Positions 7,593 to 17,560 of a DNA stretch of 64,000 bases are shown piece after piece (the stretch's first letter is position 1; the number at the start of each line of letters is the position of its first letter). The position numbers and the translations under genes were made by a program. The notes under the pieces were generated by a model. The model saw only the letters and a program-made list of their open reading frames with translations, made no database searches and was not told the origin of the DNA. Origin of the DNA: Peribacillus cavernae (GTDB lineage: Bacteria; Bacillota; Bacilli; Bacillales; DSM-1321); assembly GCF_003989135.1 (NCBI RefSeq), contig NZ_RYZZ01000007.1, forward strand, positions 480,367-544,366, in the 5' to 3' direction.

Positions 7593-8090
7593 ATGCCCTT
7601 AACCCCGTTAGATATACATAATAAGGAATTCAACAAAGGATTCCGTGGGTATGATGAAGATGAAGTCAATGAATTTCTTGACCAGATCATAAAAGATTAT
7701 GAGATTATCCTTCGCGAAAAGAAGGAAGCCGAGGACAAGTTATTTGAAGTACACGATCGCTTGGGTTATTTTACAAATATTGAAGAAACACTGAACAAGG
7801 CCATCATTGTCGCACAGGAAGCGGCAGAAGATGTAAAGAGGAACGCCCAGAAAGAAGCGAAGTTAATCATAAAGGAAGCGGAAAAGAATGCTGACCGCAT
7901 TGTGAATGATTCCCTCTCGAAGGCAAGGAAAATTGCAATGGATATTGAAGAGTTGAAAAAACAGTCGAAGGTTTTCCGGACACGCTTTAAAATGCTCGTT
8001 GCAGCTCAGCTTGACCTCCTGGATAACGATGACTGGGATAAACTGCTTGAATACGAGATGGATGCCACTGAATTACACGTAGACGAGTAA
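7593..8090 (+). CDS. divIVA: Cell-division initiation / polar scaffold protein DivIVA
   Basis: 165-residue coiled-coil protein that binds negatively curved membrane at septa and poles. It recruits MinJ/MinCD and, during sporulation, RacA and thereby the chromosome origin. The N-terminus MPLTPLDIHNKEFNKGFRGY carries Phe17-Arg18, the membrane-inserting pair known in B. subtilis. Residues about 25-130 are heptad-rich coiled coil. GGAGG at 7581-7585 precedes the ATG. It has its own promoter overlapping a 0A box. Confidence 0.97.
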   Translation: MPLTPLDIHNKEFNKGFRGYDEDEVNEFLDQIIKDYEIILREKKEAEDKLFEVHDRLGYFTNIEETLNKAIIVAQEAAEDVKRNAQKEAKLIIKEAEKNADRIVNDSLSKARKIAMDIEELKKQSKVFRTRFKMLVAAQLDLLDNDDWDKLLEYEMDATELHVDE

Positions 8091-8105
8091 AATATAAGAG
8101 TTCAC

Positions 8106-8135
8106 TTGACGTTCTGCACTTATTTCGCATATAAT
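8106..8135 (+). promoter_or_regulatory. Sigma-A promoter of the ileS T-box transcript
   Basis: TTGACG at 8106-8111, an 18-base spacer and TATAAT at 8130-8135. Transcription should begin near 8142, leaving a leader of about 375 bases. Confidence 0.8.
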
Positions 8136-8141
8136 TTTTTA

Positions 8142-8458
8142 ACAATAGAGTTCATATCGATATCATACGATGAGAGGGACAGTATATTTCTTCACTGCCT
8201 GATGAAAGAAGGATATTCCTTGCAATGAGCGAGCCGGGGAGAGTGGAAGCCCGGTATAGGCGAAGAAATCGAAGATCACCCTTGAGTTCCAAGTTGAACC
8301 CGAAAGGAAGTAAGCAAGGCGTCTCATCCACGTTACGGATGCTTAAGAGGACATGGCGGGGCTTTTATTTTATTGCAATACGCTTTTGTCTAACCAGGGT
8401 GGTACCGCGGGAATCAAGCTTTCTCGTCCCTTTTGTGGGATGAGGGGGCTTTTTTTAT
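8142..8458 (+). promoter_or_regulatory. T-box riboswitch controlling ileS (isoleucine ATC specifier)
   Basis: tRNA-sensing leader that reads charging of tRNA-Ile. The T-box core AGGGTGGTACCGCG is at 8396-8409. The terminator arms AGCTTTCTCGTCCC (8417-8430) and GGGATGAGGGGGCT (8437-8450) are followed by TTTTTTTATTTTTT. In stem I, AGGG/CCCT closes the base and ATTTCTTC (8186-8193) pairs with GAAGAAAT (8262-8269). The specifier loop has AGTA on the left (8181) and GAA plus the codon ATC on the right (8275-8277, followed by A). Uncharged tRNA-Ile would stabilise the antiterminator and turn ileS on. It fills the 428-base gap. Confidence 0.95.
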
Positions 8459-8518
8459 TTTTTAAAGGGTCCACTGATTATCGATCATGCATGACACATT
8501 TAATTTGGAGGAATGAAA

Positions 8519-11290
8519 ATGGAATACAAAGATACATTATTGATGCCGAAAACAGAATTTCCGATGCGCGGAAATCTGCCAAAGCGGGAGCCGGAAATCC
8601 AGTCGGCATGGAATGAAAAGAACATGTACCAAAAAGTCCAGGAGCATACGAACGGACGCCCGTTATTTCTTTTGCATGACGGACCTCCCTATGCAAACGG
8701 CGATATTCATATGGGGCATGCACTCAACAAAATCTTGAAGGATTTTATCGTCCGCTATAAATCCATGAGCGGCTTCCATGCTCCTTATGTACCTGGTTGG
8801 GATACGCATGGTCTTCCTATAGAAACAGCCCTTACGAAAAAGGGTGTCAAACGAAAAGAAATGAGCGTCGCTGAATTCCGCAAGCTGTGTGAAGAATATG
8901 CTTACGAACAAATTGATAATCAGCGGGAGCAATTCAAGCGTCTTGGCGTGCGCGGAGACTGGGAGAATCCATACATTACTTTAAAGCCGGAATACGAAGC
9001 GCAGCAAATTAAAGTATTCGGAGAGATGGCAAAAAAAGGCTACATCTACAAAGGGCTTAAGCCTGTATACTGGTCCCCATCCAGTGAATCAGCACTTGCG
9101 GAAGCGGAAATCGAATACCAAGACAAACGTTCAGCATCTATTTATGTAGGATTTGAAGTGACCGATGGGAAAGGGGTCATCGAAGAAGGCGTAAAAATCG
9201 TCATCTGGACAACTACACCGTGGACAATCCCGGCTAATCTCGGAATTGCTGTACACCCCAATTTAACCTATGTCGTGGTTGAGGTTGAAGGTGCTAAGTA
9301 TTTAGTGGCTGAAGCATTGTTAGAGTCAGTGGCGAACACGGTTTCCTGGGAAGGCCCTAAAGTCGTAAAAACAGTGCAGGGCAGCGAACTTGAAAGAATC
9401 GTTGCAAAACATCCCTTTATTGACCGTGAATCACTTCTTGTCCTAGGCGAGCATGTAACAACGGATGCCGGAACCGGCTGTGTCCACACGGCACCGGGAC
9501 ACGGGGAAGACGATTTCATTATCGGCCAGAAATATGGCTTAGGCGTACTTTGTCCTGTTGATGAAAAAGGCGTTATGACAGAAGAAGCCGGTGAGTTTGC
9601 AGGGCTGTTCTATGATGAAGCTAACAAGGCAATTACTGAGAAGCTTCAGGAAGCTGGCGCTTTATTAAAGCTTTCTTTTATCACTCACTCCTATCCGCAC
9701 GATTGGCGTACGAAAAAGCCGACGATTTTCCGGGCAACTGCCCAATGGTTTGCATCGATTAAAGATTTCCGCCAGGACCTGTTAAAGGCCGTCGAGGAAA
9801 CGAAATGGGTGCCGGCGTGGGGGGAGACGCGTCTGTTTAATATGGTCCGCGACCGCGGAGACTGGTGTATTTCCCGCCAGCGTGCCTGGGGCGTTCCGAT
9901 ACCGGTATTCTATGCGGAAAATGGCGAACCGATTATCACCGACGAAACGATTGAACATGTTTCCAGCCTGTTCCGGGAACATGGATCCAATGTATGGTTT
10001 GAGCGTGATGCCAAAGATTTGCTACCGGAAGGCTTTTCTCACGCTGACAGTCCGAATGGAATTTTCACAAAAGAAACAGATATCATGGACGTTTGGTTTG
10101 ATTCAGGTTCATCCCATCAGGCTGTCCTTGTAGAGCGGGAAGACCTGCAAAGGCCTGCTGATTTATATTTGGAGGGCTCTGACCAATACCGCGGCTGGTT
10201 CAACTCTTCCCTTTCCACTAGCGTCGCAGTAAGCGGAAAAGCACCTTACAAAGGTGTGCTAAGCCATGGTTTTGCTTTGGACGGGGAAGGAAGGAAGATG
10301 AGTAAATCAATCGGGAACGTCGTTGTACCTGCTAAAGTCATGAACCAGCTTGGAGCTGACATTCTGAGGCTGTGGGTCGCATCCGTTGATTACCAGTCAG
10401 ATGTCCGCGTATCCGACCCGATCTTAAAACAGGTAGCCGAAGTGTACCGTAAAATCCGTAATACCTTCCGTTTCCTGCTTGGAAATCTCGATGGCTTTCA
10501 TCCAGAAACAGATAAAGTCGCCTATAAGGACCTTCGTGAAGTTGACCAATTCATGTTCATTAAACTGAACAGGCTCGTGAAAAACGTTAAGCAGGCTTAT
10601 GACAATTATGAGTTTGCAAACATTTATCATCTGGTAAATAATTTCTGTACACTTGATTTAAGTGCCTTCTATCTTGATTATGCTAAGGATATTCTATACT
10701 GTGAAGCACCTGACAGCAACGAAAGAAGAGCGATCCAGACCGTTCTTTATGAATCTTTGCTTGTGCTTGCTAAACTTGTTTCGCCAATCCTCTCGCATAC
10801 GGCAGATGAGGTGTGGTCATTCGTCCCTGGCATCACAGAGGAGAGCGTCCAATTGACGCTTATGCCTGATGAAATCAAGGTGGAGAACGCCCAGGCCGTC
10901 GAAGAAAAATGGAATGCGTTCATGTCCCTGCGTAATGATGTATTAAAAGTGCTGGAAGTAGCTCGTAATGAAAAAGTCATTGGTAAATCCCTGAATGCAA
11001 AAGTTACGGTCTATGTAAATGGTGCGGGCAGACAATTACTCGACAGCATCCAGGAAAATCTGGAGCAGCTTTTCATTGTTTCAGCGTTTGAGGTAGCAGG
11101 CAATCTCGATGCCGCTCCGGAAGATGCCCTGAAATTCGAAAATGCTGCGATCGTTGTGACGAAAGCAGAAGGGGAAACCTGTGAACGCTGCTGGAATGTC
11201 ACTGAAGATGTTGGCCAGGTTGAGGAACATCCAACCCTGTGCTCTCGCTGTGCTTCTGTGATTGAAGAACATTACTCAATGAATCAATAA
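8519..11290 (+). CDS. ileS: Isoleucyl-tRNA synthetase
   Basis: Class I synthetase charging tRNA-Ile, with a CP1 editing domain that hydrolyses Val-tRNA-Ile. It has 923 residues from the ATG at 8519; the ATG at 8513 is only one base from GGAGG (8507-8511), whereas 8519 is correctly spaced and matches homologues. Visible motifs: the HIGH-type HMGH at residues 64-67, editing-domain signatures ([28 protein letters not shown]), KMSKS at 593-597, and a C-terminal zinc finger with Cys888/891 and Cys908/911. This is the bacterial type 1 form. It is regulated by the T-box and ends at a strong terminator. Confidence 0.98.
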   Translation: MEYKDTLLMPKTEFPMRGNLPKREPEIQSAWNEKNMYQKVQEHTNGRPLFLLHDGPPYANGDIHMGHALNKILKDFIVRYKSMSGFHAPYVPGWDTHGLPIETALTKKGVKRKEMSVAEFRKLCEEYAYEQIDNQREQFKRLGVRGDWENPYITLKPEYEAQQIKVFGEMAKKGYIYKGLKPVYWSPSSESALAEAEIEYQDKRSASIYVGFEVTDGKGVIEEGVKIVIWTTTPWTIPANLGIAVHPNLTYVVVEVEGAKYLVAEALLESVANTVSWEGPKVVKTVQGSELERIVAKHPFIDRESLLVLGEHVTTDAGTGCVHTAPGHGEDDFIIGQKYGLGVLCPVDEKGVMTEEAGEFAGLFYDEANKAITEKLQEAGALLKLSFITHSYPHDWRTKKPTIFRATAQWFASIKDFRQDLLKAVEETKWVPAWGETRLFNMVRDRGDWCISRQRAWGVPIPVFYAENGEPIITDETIEHVSSLFREHGSNVWFERDAKDLLPEGFSHADSPNGIFTKETDIMDVWFDSGSSHQAVLVEREDLQRPADLYLEGSDQYRGWFNSSLSTSVAVSGKAPYKGVLSHGFALDGEGRKMSKSIGNVVVPAKVMNQLGADILRLWVASVDYQSDVRVSDPILKQVAEVYRKIRNTFRFLLGNLDGFHPETDKVAYKDLREVDQFMFIKLNRLVKNVKQAYDNYEFANIYHLVNNFCTLDLSAFYLDYAKDILYCEAPDSNERRAIQTVLYESLLVLAKLVSPILSHTADEVWSFVPGITEESVQLTLMPDEIKVENAQAVEEKWNAFMSLRNDVLKVLEVARNEKVIGKSLNAKVTVYVNGAGRQLLDSIQENLEQLFIVSAFEVAGNLDAAPEDALKFENAAIVVTKAEGETCERCWNVTEDVGQVEEHPTLCSRCASVIEEHYSMNQ

Positions 11291-11303
11291 ACAATATAAG
11301 AGG

Positions 11304-11335
11304 GAAGTGGGAGCTTTTGCCCCGCTTCTTTTTTT
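11304..11335 (+). terminator. ileS terminator
   Basis: GAAGTGGG (11304-11311) pairs with CCCGCTTC (11321-11328; one G-T) and is followed by a run of nine T. Confidence 0.88.
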
Positions 11336-11344
11336 GGGTGATCA

Positions 11345-11470
11345 AGCCTTTCGCTTAAATAAACTGACTTTTCACTTAATTACATTAGTTTTTCGCTTAA
11401 TTCCAATGACTTTCGCTTAAATGACCGACAGTTTCGCTTAAATCATTCTTTTTTTCGCGTAAATGCTCTG
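11345..11470 (+). repeat. Array of six degenerate ~21-bp units (TTTCGCTTAAAT)
   Basis: Six copies of a core close to TTTCGCTTAAAT recur every 20-24 bases directly after the ileS terminator. The linkers vary in sequence. There is no open frame and no hairpin in the unit. It accounts for much of the 325-base gap before lspA; the rest is AT-rich sequence ending in the lspA promoter. Confidence 0.75.
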
Positions 11471-11549
11471 TTTTTGTTTTTTACCCTGATAGAAAGCCAA
11501 TCCTATAGACAGCAAAATAATAACAAATCCTTTCTACAACAATATCAAT

Positions 11550-11578
11550 TAGGCAATTTTTTCAGATTATGCTACAAT
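11550..11578 (+). promoter_or_regulatory. Probable sigma-A promoter of lspA
   Basis: TAGGCA (11550-11555), 17-base spacer, and TACAAT (11573-11578) preceded by TGC, an extended -10. Confidence 0.55.
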
Positions 11579-11615
11579 TCAGAAGGAAACATATAGATAG
11601 TTTGGGGGATATATT

Positions 11616-12086
11616 GTGCTTTATTATTTAATTGCCCTGTTTGTTATTGCGCTGGACCAAATTACGAAATGGCTGATTGTGAAAAATATGGAGTATGGGG
11701 AAAGCATCGAGATCATCAACAACTTTCTATACATAACATCACACCGCAACCGTGGGGCAGCCTGGGGCATATTAGAAGGACAAATGTGGTTTTTTTACGT
11801 AATTACCATCATTGTTATTGTCGGACTTGTCTACTACCTTCAGAAAATGGGCAGGCAAAGTGTCCTGCTCGGGGTATCGCTTGGATTGATGCTCGGCGGT
11901 GCCATTGGCAATTTTATTGACCGCATCGTCAGAAAAGAAGTCGTCGATTTTATCCATACGTATATTTTCAGTTATAATTTCCCGATATTCAATGTTGCAG
12001 ATTCGGCCCTCTGTATCGGAGTTGGACTGTTGATTATTTATATGTTCTTGGAAGAAAAGCTCGCGAAGGAGAGAAAGAATGGATAA
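11616..12086 (+). CDS. lspA: Lipoprotein signal peptidase (signal peptidase II)
   Basis: 156-residue membrane aspartyl protease that removes signal peptides from diacylglyceryl-modified prolipoproteins. There are four hydrophobic segments. The catalytic aspartates are Asp102 (GNFIDRI) and Asp129 (FNVADSA), at the same numbers as in B. subtilis LspA. Asp14 and Asn in DQITKW are the other conserved N-terminal residues. The start is GTG at 11616 behind GGGGGAT. The last 8 bases overlap the next gene, so the pair is co-translated. Confidence 0.96.
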   Translation: MLYYLIALFVIALDQITKWLIVKNMEYGESIEIINNFLYITSHRNRGAAWGILEGQMWFFYVITIIVIVGLVYYLQKMGRQSVLLGVSLGLMLGGAIGNFIDRIVRKEVVDFIHTYIFSYNFPIFNVADSALCIGVGLLIIYMFLEEKLAKERKNG

Positions 12087-12996
12087 CATAGCATACAGCT
12101 TAGATGAAACTCATGGCCGCGAACGGATTGATAAGGTGTTGTCTGGCTTAAATCAAGAATGGTCCAGATCACAGGTGCAGCAATTGATTAAAGATGGCCA
12201 TGTCCTTGTAAATGGAGCCGTCACCAAAACGAATTACAAATGCAGCCCCGGAGACCAGATCGAAGTGGAACTGCCTGAGCTTGAAGAACTAGATGTATTG
12301 CCTGAGGAAATGAATCTGGAAATTTTTTATGAAGATAGCGATGTGCTTGTCGTCAACAAACCGCGTGGCATGGTGGTGCACCCGGCGCCAGGCCATACAT
12401 CCGGAACGCTTGTCAATGGGCTGATGGCACATTGCCGGGATTTATCCGGCATCAATGGTGTTATGCGGCCGGGAATTGTCCACCGTATTGATATGGATAC
12501 ATCTGGCTTGTTAATGGTCGCCAAAAATGATCTGGCCCATGAAAGCCTTGTCCAGCAGCTCGTTGACAAAACGGTCACCCGCAAATATAAGGCGATTGTA
12601 CATGGGATCATTCCGCATGACTTCGGGACGGTCGATGCCCCGATCGGACGGGATAAAAAGGACCGCCAGAGCATGACCGTTACCGAAGAGCATTCCAAGC
12701 ACGCGGTCACCCATTTCAGTGTCCTCGAACGATTTCATTCCTTTACGTACGTTGAATGCCAGCTTGAAACCGGCCGAACGCATCAAATCCGTGTTCACAT
12801 GAAATATATCGGCTATCCGCTAGCAGGCGATCCGAAGTATGGTCCGAGAAAAACCTTGACCGGTATAAATGGACAGGCTCTTCATGCGGGAGTATTAGGC
12901 TTTGTGCATCCAAGGTCAAAGGAATATCTGGAGTTTGAGGCACCCTTGCCGGAGGATTTCGAACAGGTTCTTGACCGGTTACGAAAAAGTAATTGA
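12079..12996 (+). CDS. rluD: RluD-family 23S rRNA pseudouridine synthase (YlyB)
   Basis: 305 residues. An N-terminal S4 domain (about 14-60) is followed by the RsuA/RluA catalytic domain with [20 protein letters not shown]. Asp138 in the HRxDxxTSG motif is the catalytic nucleophile. Members isomerise uridines in 23S rRNA helix 69 or nearby; the exact target sites here are inferred from the family. It overlaps lspA, the same arrangement as in B. subtilis. Its stop codon (12994-12996) lies within the -35 element of the pyr promoter. Confidence 0.9.
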   Translation: MDNIAYSLDETHGRERIDKVLSGLNQEWSRSQVQQLIKDGHVLVNGAVTKTNYKCSPGDQIEVELPELEELDVLPEEMNLEIFYEDSDVLVVNKPRGMVVHPAPGHTSGTLVNGLMAHCRDLSGINGVMRPGIVHRIDMDTSGLLMVAKNDLAHESLVQQLVDKTVTRKYKAIVHGIIPHDFGTVDAPIGRDKKDRQSMTVTEEHSKHAVTHFSVLERFHSFTYVECQLETGRTHQIRVHMKYIGYPLAGDPKYGPRKTLTGINGQALHAGVLGFVHPRSKEYLEFEAPLPEDFEQVLDRLRKSN

Positions 12997-13021
12997 CAAA
13001 GCCCGCAAAAACACTTAACAT
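12993..13021 (+). promoter_or_regulatory. pyr operon promoter
   Basis: TTGACA at 12993-12998 (overlapping the preceding stop codon), 17-base spacer, and TAACAT at 13016-13021. It places the start just upstream of the first PyrR-binding loop. Confidence 0.65.
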
Positions 13022-13040
13022 GAACTTAATTAAATAAGAA

Positions 13041-13152
13041 CCTTTAACACAGTCCAGAGAGGCTGAGAAGGAAGCGGATTACAAGGGTGCAGCATAGCTA
13101 TGTCCTTGTTATAACCAAAAATCCCCATGCCCTCTCGGCATGGGGATTTTTT
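13041..13152 (+). promoter_or_regulatory. First PyrR attenuator (binding loop 1 plus terminator)
   Basis: The anti-antiterminator loop AGTCCAGAGAGGCT (13051-13064) is flanked by CCTT (13041) and AAGG (13068-13071). An intervening antiterminator segment contains ACAAGG/CCTTGT (13081, 13104). The intrinsic terminator ATCCCCATGCC/GGCATGGGGAT (13121-13147) is followed by T6. UMP-bound PyrR would stabilise the loop and favour termination before pyrR. Confidence 0.93.
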
Positions 13153-13156
13153 ATTA

Positions 13157-13207
13157 GAAAAGAAAGTATATATAAATTTTTGAACTTTGAACGGTGTTAC
13201 GCTTTTC
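13157..13207 (-). repeat. Deletion derivative of the dispersed repeat in the pyrR leader
   Basis: AGAAAGTATATATAAAT and TTTTTGAACTTTGAACGG match the AT-rich flank of copies B and C, but TGTT then joins straight to ACGCTTTTCTT, the opposite end of the element. The whole structured core is missing. It lies between attenuator 1 and the pyrR ribosome binding site. Confidence 0.65.
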
Positions 13208-13221
13208 TTGGGGGTGTTTAG

Positions 13222-13767
<546 letters not shown>

Positions 13768-13770
13768 TCG

Positions 13771-13800
13771 AACCTTTTAAAAACAGTCCGGAGAGGATCT
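13771..13800 (+). promoter_or_regulatory. Second PyrR-binding loop, apparently without its terminator
   Basis: AACCTTTTAAAAACAGTCC then GGAGAGG matches the loop core (CCnGnGAGG). The 5' flank CCTTTTA equals that of loop 3. The 3' flank, which should be complementary (TAAAAGG), is replaced by ATCTTAGTCGACG, the end of a dispersed repeat. No hairpin plus T-run follows before pyrP. It is probably a remnant. Confidence 0.7.
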
Positions 13801-13838
13801 TAGTCGACGTTCCTTTCTGCAGGGCGCTTCCACTTTTC
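13795..13838 (-). repeat. Fragment of the dispersed repeat between pyrR and pyrP
   Basis: GGATCTTAGTCGACGTTCC is the exact complement of 517-535 in copy A. It continues with GGGCGCTTCCACTTTTC, a divergent direct-repeat end. It therefore comes from the long subtype. Confidence 0.8.
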
Positions 13839-13865
13839 TGATAGGCATCTAGGGAGGACATATTG

Positions 13866-15182
13866 ATGAACGAAACAAAAAGAGACGTGGTCTTGGACGT
13901 GAGGGATATCCCTTCACCGGTTCAATGGATTACCTTAAGCTTGCAGCATTTATTCGCCATGTTCGGGGCAACGGTGTTAGTGCCTTTCTTAGTGGGACTT
14001 AGCCCGGGCATAGCATTGATATCAAGCGGACTTGGAACGCTGTCATATCTGCTGATTACGAAAGGACAGATTCCGGCGTATCTCGGATCATCCTTCGCCT
14101 TCATCTCGCCGATTATCGCGGCAAAAGCGCTTGGCGGTCCGGAATCGGCCTTGATCGGCTGCTTCTTTGCCGGCCTTGTGTATGGGATCATCGCCTTGAT
14201 TATCAAAAAAGCCGGGCTGCAGTGGTTGATGAACATCCTGCCGCCGGTGGTTGTCGGGCCTGTGATCATTGTAATTGGTTTAGGCTTGGCTGGTACGGCA
14301 GTGAACATGGCGATGTACAAAAACCCGGGAGCGCCAACTGGAGAGCTTGTATATAGTACGACACATATTACAGTAGCACTGATCACACTTGCTGTCACGA
14401 TTATCTGTTCGATTTTCCTGCGCGGATTTCTTGGACTGATTCCAATCCTGATCGGGATCATCGTTGGCTATACCACGGCCTTTTTTGCAGGAATCATCGA
14501 CTTCAGCGGAATACAGGAAGCAAAGTGGTTCCAAATGCCGGACTTCATGGTACCGTTCGCAACGTATACACCGGGTATTTCATGGGAAGTAATCATTATC
14601 ATGGTGCCGGTGGCAGTCGTCACGCTTGCTGAGCACATCGGCCACCAAATGGTGTTAAGTAAAGTAGTCGGCAGGAATTTTATCGAGAAACCAGGACTCC
14701 ATCGATCGATTGCTGGAGACGGGGTAGGGATTATGATTGGCTCGCTTATTGGCGGTCCGCCGCTCACGTCTTACGGTGAAAATATCGGGGTTTTGGCAAT
14801 TACCCGGGCATTCAGTGTATATATCATCGGCGGAGCGGGCGTGATTGCAATTTTGTTTGGTTTCATCGGAAAAATCACAGCGGTGATCAGTTCGATACCT
14901 CAGGCAGTTATGGGAGGCATCTCGATCCTGCTTTTCGGGATTATTGCCTCAAGCGGACTGCGTATGCTGATTGATAACAACGTTGATTTTGGAAATAATC
15001 GAAACCTGATTATTGCATCCGTCATTCTGGTTATCGGGGTGGGCGGTGCGTTTGTAAAACTGTCAGACACGGTCTCACTTTCAGGAATGGCACTTGCAGC
15101 GATTATCGGTGTCCTGTTAAATCTGATTCTGCCCGGCAGGGAAAAGGCAGACGGAAATATGTTTGTCGAAGAAGTAGAATAA
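13866..15182 (+). CDS. pyrP: Uracil permease PyrP
   Basis: 438-residue nucleobase:cation symporter-2 (NCS2/UraA family) importing uracil with protons. There are about 12-14 hydrophobic segments. LSLQHLFAMFGATVLVP at residues about 19-35 is the family N-terminal signature, and LAEHIGHQMVLSKVVGRN carries the conserved AEH motif of the substrate site. The ATG at 13866 is 8 bases after GGAGG (13853-13857); TTG 13863 is less well spaced. In the operon it lets salvage and synthesis share PyrR control, although its own upstream attenuator seems damaged. Confidence 0.95.
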   Translation: MNETKRDVVLDVRDIPSPVQWITLSLQHLFAMFGATVLVPFLVGLSPGIALISSGLGTLSYLLITKGQIPAYLGSSFAFISPIIAAKALGGPESALIGCFFAGLVYGIIALIIKKAGLQWLMNILPPVVVGPVIIVIGLGLAGTAVNMAMYKNPGAPTGELVYSTTHITVALITLAVTIICSIFLRGFLGLIPILIGIIVGYTTAFFAGIIDFSGIQEAKWFQMPDFMVPFATYTPGISWEVIIIMVPVAVVTLAEHIGHQMVLSKVVGRNFIEKPGLHRSIAGDGVGIMIGSLIGGPPLTSYGENIGVLAITRAFSVYIIGGAGVIAILFGFIGKITAVISSIPQAVMGGISILLFGIIASSGLRMLIDNNVDFGNNRNLIIASVILVIGVGGAFVKLSDTVSLSGMALAAIIGVLLNLILPGREKADGNMFVEEVE

Positions 15183-15202
15183 ATACCAAACAATATATTA
15201 TT

Positions 15203-15346
15203 CACCTTTTAAAAGAAGTCCAGAGAGGCTTAAAAGGGTGGTGCAGAGCATAAGTTTGATGACTGGAAGGGTTTTTCTTTAAGTCTATCATCCTTTGACA
15301 AGCACTTTTTCACCCTGAGCCATTTCTCGGCCAGGGTATTTTTTCA
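15203..15346 (+). promoter_or_regulatory. Third PyrR attenuator (before pyrB)
   Basis: The loop AAGTCCAGAGAGGCTT sits in a stem closed by CCTTTTA (15205-15211) and TAAAAGG (15231-15237). The downstream terminator CCCTGAGCC/GGCCAGGG (about 15312-15338) is followed by TATTTTTT. Intact, so synthesis of the biosynthetic genes remains pyrimidine-responsive. Confidence 0.9.
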
Positions 15347-15375
15347 CCCTGATTTTGCAAAAGGGGGCAAATCAC

Positions 15376-16311
15376 GTGAGGAATTTACTGACAATGAATG
15401 AGCTATCCGTCCATGATATCGAGGGAATTATCAGCCAGGCACAGGCTTTTGCAAATGGAGAAGGCTGGTTTCCGGAAAGCCAGACGATGGTTGCCAATCT
15501 CTTTTTCGAACCAAGCACACGCACAAAATGCAGCTTTGAAATGGCCGAAAGGAAATTGGGGCTGGAAGTCATCCCATTTGACGCCGGGACCTCAAGTGTG
15601 CAAAAAGGGGAAACGCTATACGACACAGCGAGAACACTGGAAGCGATTGGGGTAAACGCCCTGGTAATCAGGCATGAACAGGATGCTTACTTTGATGAGC
15701 TAAAAGGCAGGCTCAGCATTCCGGTAATTAATGCCGGCGATGGCTGTGGGCATCATCCGACACAATCATTGCTGGATCTGATGACGATTAAACAAGAGTT
15801 CGGGCGCTTTAAAGGCTTGAAGATTGCGATTATCGGCGATATCAGGCACAGCCGTGTGGCCAGGTCTAATGCGGTTGCTCTAACAAGACTTGGTTCTGAA
15901 GTTGTTTTTTCAGGGCCCCCTGAATGGTTTGATGAAGGAATCGGTATTGGAGGATATGAGGATATTGACAGCGCCATTGGAACAGCGGATGTCGTGATGC
16001 TGCTTAGGATCCAGCATGAACGGCATGCCGAAAAAGAAACAAGAGCTGACGCTGAATATCTGCAAAGATTCGGTTTAACAAAAATGCGGGAAAGAAGCAT
16101 GAAGCCGAAAGCGATTATCATGCATCCTGCTCCGATCAACCGCGGTGTTGAAGTTGACACTGATTTAGTCGAATGCGGAAGGTCGAGGATATTTAAACAA
16201 ATGGAAAATGGCGTTTTTATCAGGATGGCCGTATTAAAAAGAGCGATAGAACAGATAAAGGGAGGAAACATTCATGAAAACAGTCATCAAAAATGGAGTA
16301 TTGCTCGATAA
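15376..16311 (+). CDS. pyrB: Aspartate carbamoyltransferase catalytic subunit
   Basis: 311 residues from GTG at 15376, placed 9 bases after AAGGGGGC and matching homologue N-termini; an open frame extends upstream to 15355 without support. It condenses carbamoyl phosphate and aspartate to carbamoyl-aspartate. Motifs: carbamoyl-phosphate loop FFEPSTRT (43-50), [20 protein letters not shown] and [12 protein letters not shown]. As in other Bacilli there is no pyrI regulatory subunit gene. The 3' end overlaps pyrC by 38 bases. Confidence 0.97.
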   Translation: MRNLLTMNELSVHDIEGIISQAQAFANGEGWFPESQTMVANLFFEPSTRTKCSFEMAERKLGLEVIPFDAGTSSVQKGETLYDTARTLEAIGVNALVIRHEQDAYFDELKGRLSIPVINAGDGCGHHPTQSLLDLMTIKQEFGRFKGLKIAIIGDIRHSRVARSNAVALTRLGSEVVFSGPPEWFDEGIGIGGYEDIDSAIGTADVVMLLRIQHERHAEKETRADAEYLQRFGLTKMRERSMKPKAIIMHPAPINRGVEVDTDLVECGRSRIFKQMENGVFIRMAVLKRAIEQIKGGNIHENSHQKWSIAR

Positions 16312-17560
16312 CGAAGGAAACTTTTTGAAAGCAGAAATAGCGTTTGAAGGAAAGGCAATTACCGAAATTGCTGAAGAAATCCCTGCACAGGACAGTGAAG
16401 TGATTGACGCAGCGGGAATGCTTATTGCTCCCGGATTTATCGATTTACACATCCATCTGCGTGAGCCGGGCGGAGAAAAGAAAGAGACGATCGAGACGGG
16501 AACGATGGCTGCTGCCAGAGGCGGATTCACTACGGTAGCTGCCATGCCAAACACACGACCGGTACCTGACAGCAAGGAACAAATGGACTGGTTGACCGCT
16601 AGAATTGAAGATACGGCACATGTAAGGGTGCTGCCATATGCATCGATCACTACACGTCAGTTAGGCAAAGAATTGACTGATTTTGAAGCGTTGAAGCAGG
16701 CAGGAGCATTTGCCTTCACCGATGACGGTGTTGGAATCCAGGAGGCTGGCATGATGCTTGCCGCGATGAAACAGGCAGCTGCTGTGGATATGGCGATTGT
16801 CGCCCATTGTGAGGATAACACATTAATCAATAAAGGCTCTGTCCATGAAGGCGCCTTTTCTAAAGCCTCAGGATTAAATGGCATTCCTTCGGTGTGTGAA
16901 TCTGTCCAGATCGCCAGGGATGTTCTGCTCGCGGAAGCTGCCGACTGCCATTACCATGTTTGCCATATCAGCACAAAAGAATCCGTCAGAGTGGTCAGAG
17001 ATGCGAAAAGAGCTGGAATAAAGGTGACGGCAGAAGTGACTCCTCATCATCTGCTGCTTTGTGAGGAAGATATCCCAGGACTTGACCCCAATTATAAAAT
17101 GAATCCCCCATTAAGAGGACGGGATGACCGTGCTGCCTTGCTTGAGGGACTGCTTGACGGTACGATCGACTTTATCGCGACCGATCACGCTCCCCACACA
17201 GCTGAGGAAAAAGCGGAAGGCATGCGTCTGGCTCCCTTTGGAATCGTCGGACTAGAAACGGCATTTCCGCTTCTTTATACCCATTTCGTCAAAAACGGAA
17301 ACTTGTCCTTGAAAACCCTGATTGACTTTTTAACACTGAAACCTGCTGACAGCTTTTCCCTGCCATATGGGCGGCTAAGGTCAGGCGCACCGGCAGATAT
17401 TGTTTTACTGGATTTAGAAACAGAAAAGGAAATTGACAGCCGTGAGTTTGCATCCAAAGGAAAAAACACTCCTTTCCATGGTCAAAAATGCTATGGCTGG
17501 CCGGCCATCACGATTGCGGAAGGCAGAATACGCTGGGAAAAAGGACGTGACAATCAATGA
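16274..17560 (+). CDS. pyrC: Dihydroorotase
   Basis: 428-residue class I amidohydrolase that cyclises carbamoyl-aspartate to dihydroorotate. Zinc ligands are seen in [10 protein letters not shown] (His59, His61) and in VAHCEDN and [22 protein letters not shown] contains catalytic Asp304. GGGAGG at 16260-16265 precedes the ATG. The reading frame begins inside pyrB and ends in a 4-base overlap with pyrAA, indicating translational coupling. Confidence 0.97.
   Translation: MKTVIKNGVLLDNEGNFLKAEIAFEGKAITEIAEEIPAQDSEVIDAAGMLIAPGFIDLHIHLREPGGEKKETIETGTMAAARGGFTTVAAMPNTRPVPDSKEQMDWLTARIEDTAHVRVLPYASITTRQLGKELTDFEALKQAGAFAFTDDGVGIQEAGMMLAAMKQAAAVDMAIVAHCEDNTLINKGSVHEGAFSKASGLNGIPSVCESVQIARDVLLAEAADCHYHVCHISTKESVRVVRDAKRAGIKVTAEVTPHHLLLCEEDIPGLDPNYKMNPPLRGRDDRAALLEGLLDGTIDFIATDHAPHTAEEKAEGMRLAPFGIVGLETAFPLLYTHFVKNGNLSLKTLIDFLTLKPADSFSLPYGRLRSGAPADIVLLDLETEKEIDSREFASKGKNTPFHGQKCYGWPAITIAEGRIRWEKGRDNQ

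Noticed and set aside
13922..14461. 179-residue minus-strand open frame inside pyrP
   Set aside because: Antisense to a clearly conserved permease; no start signals or family motifs.
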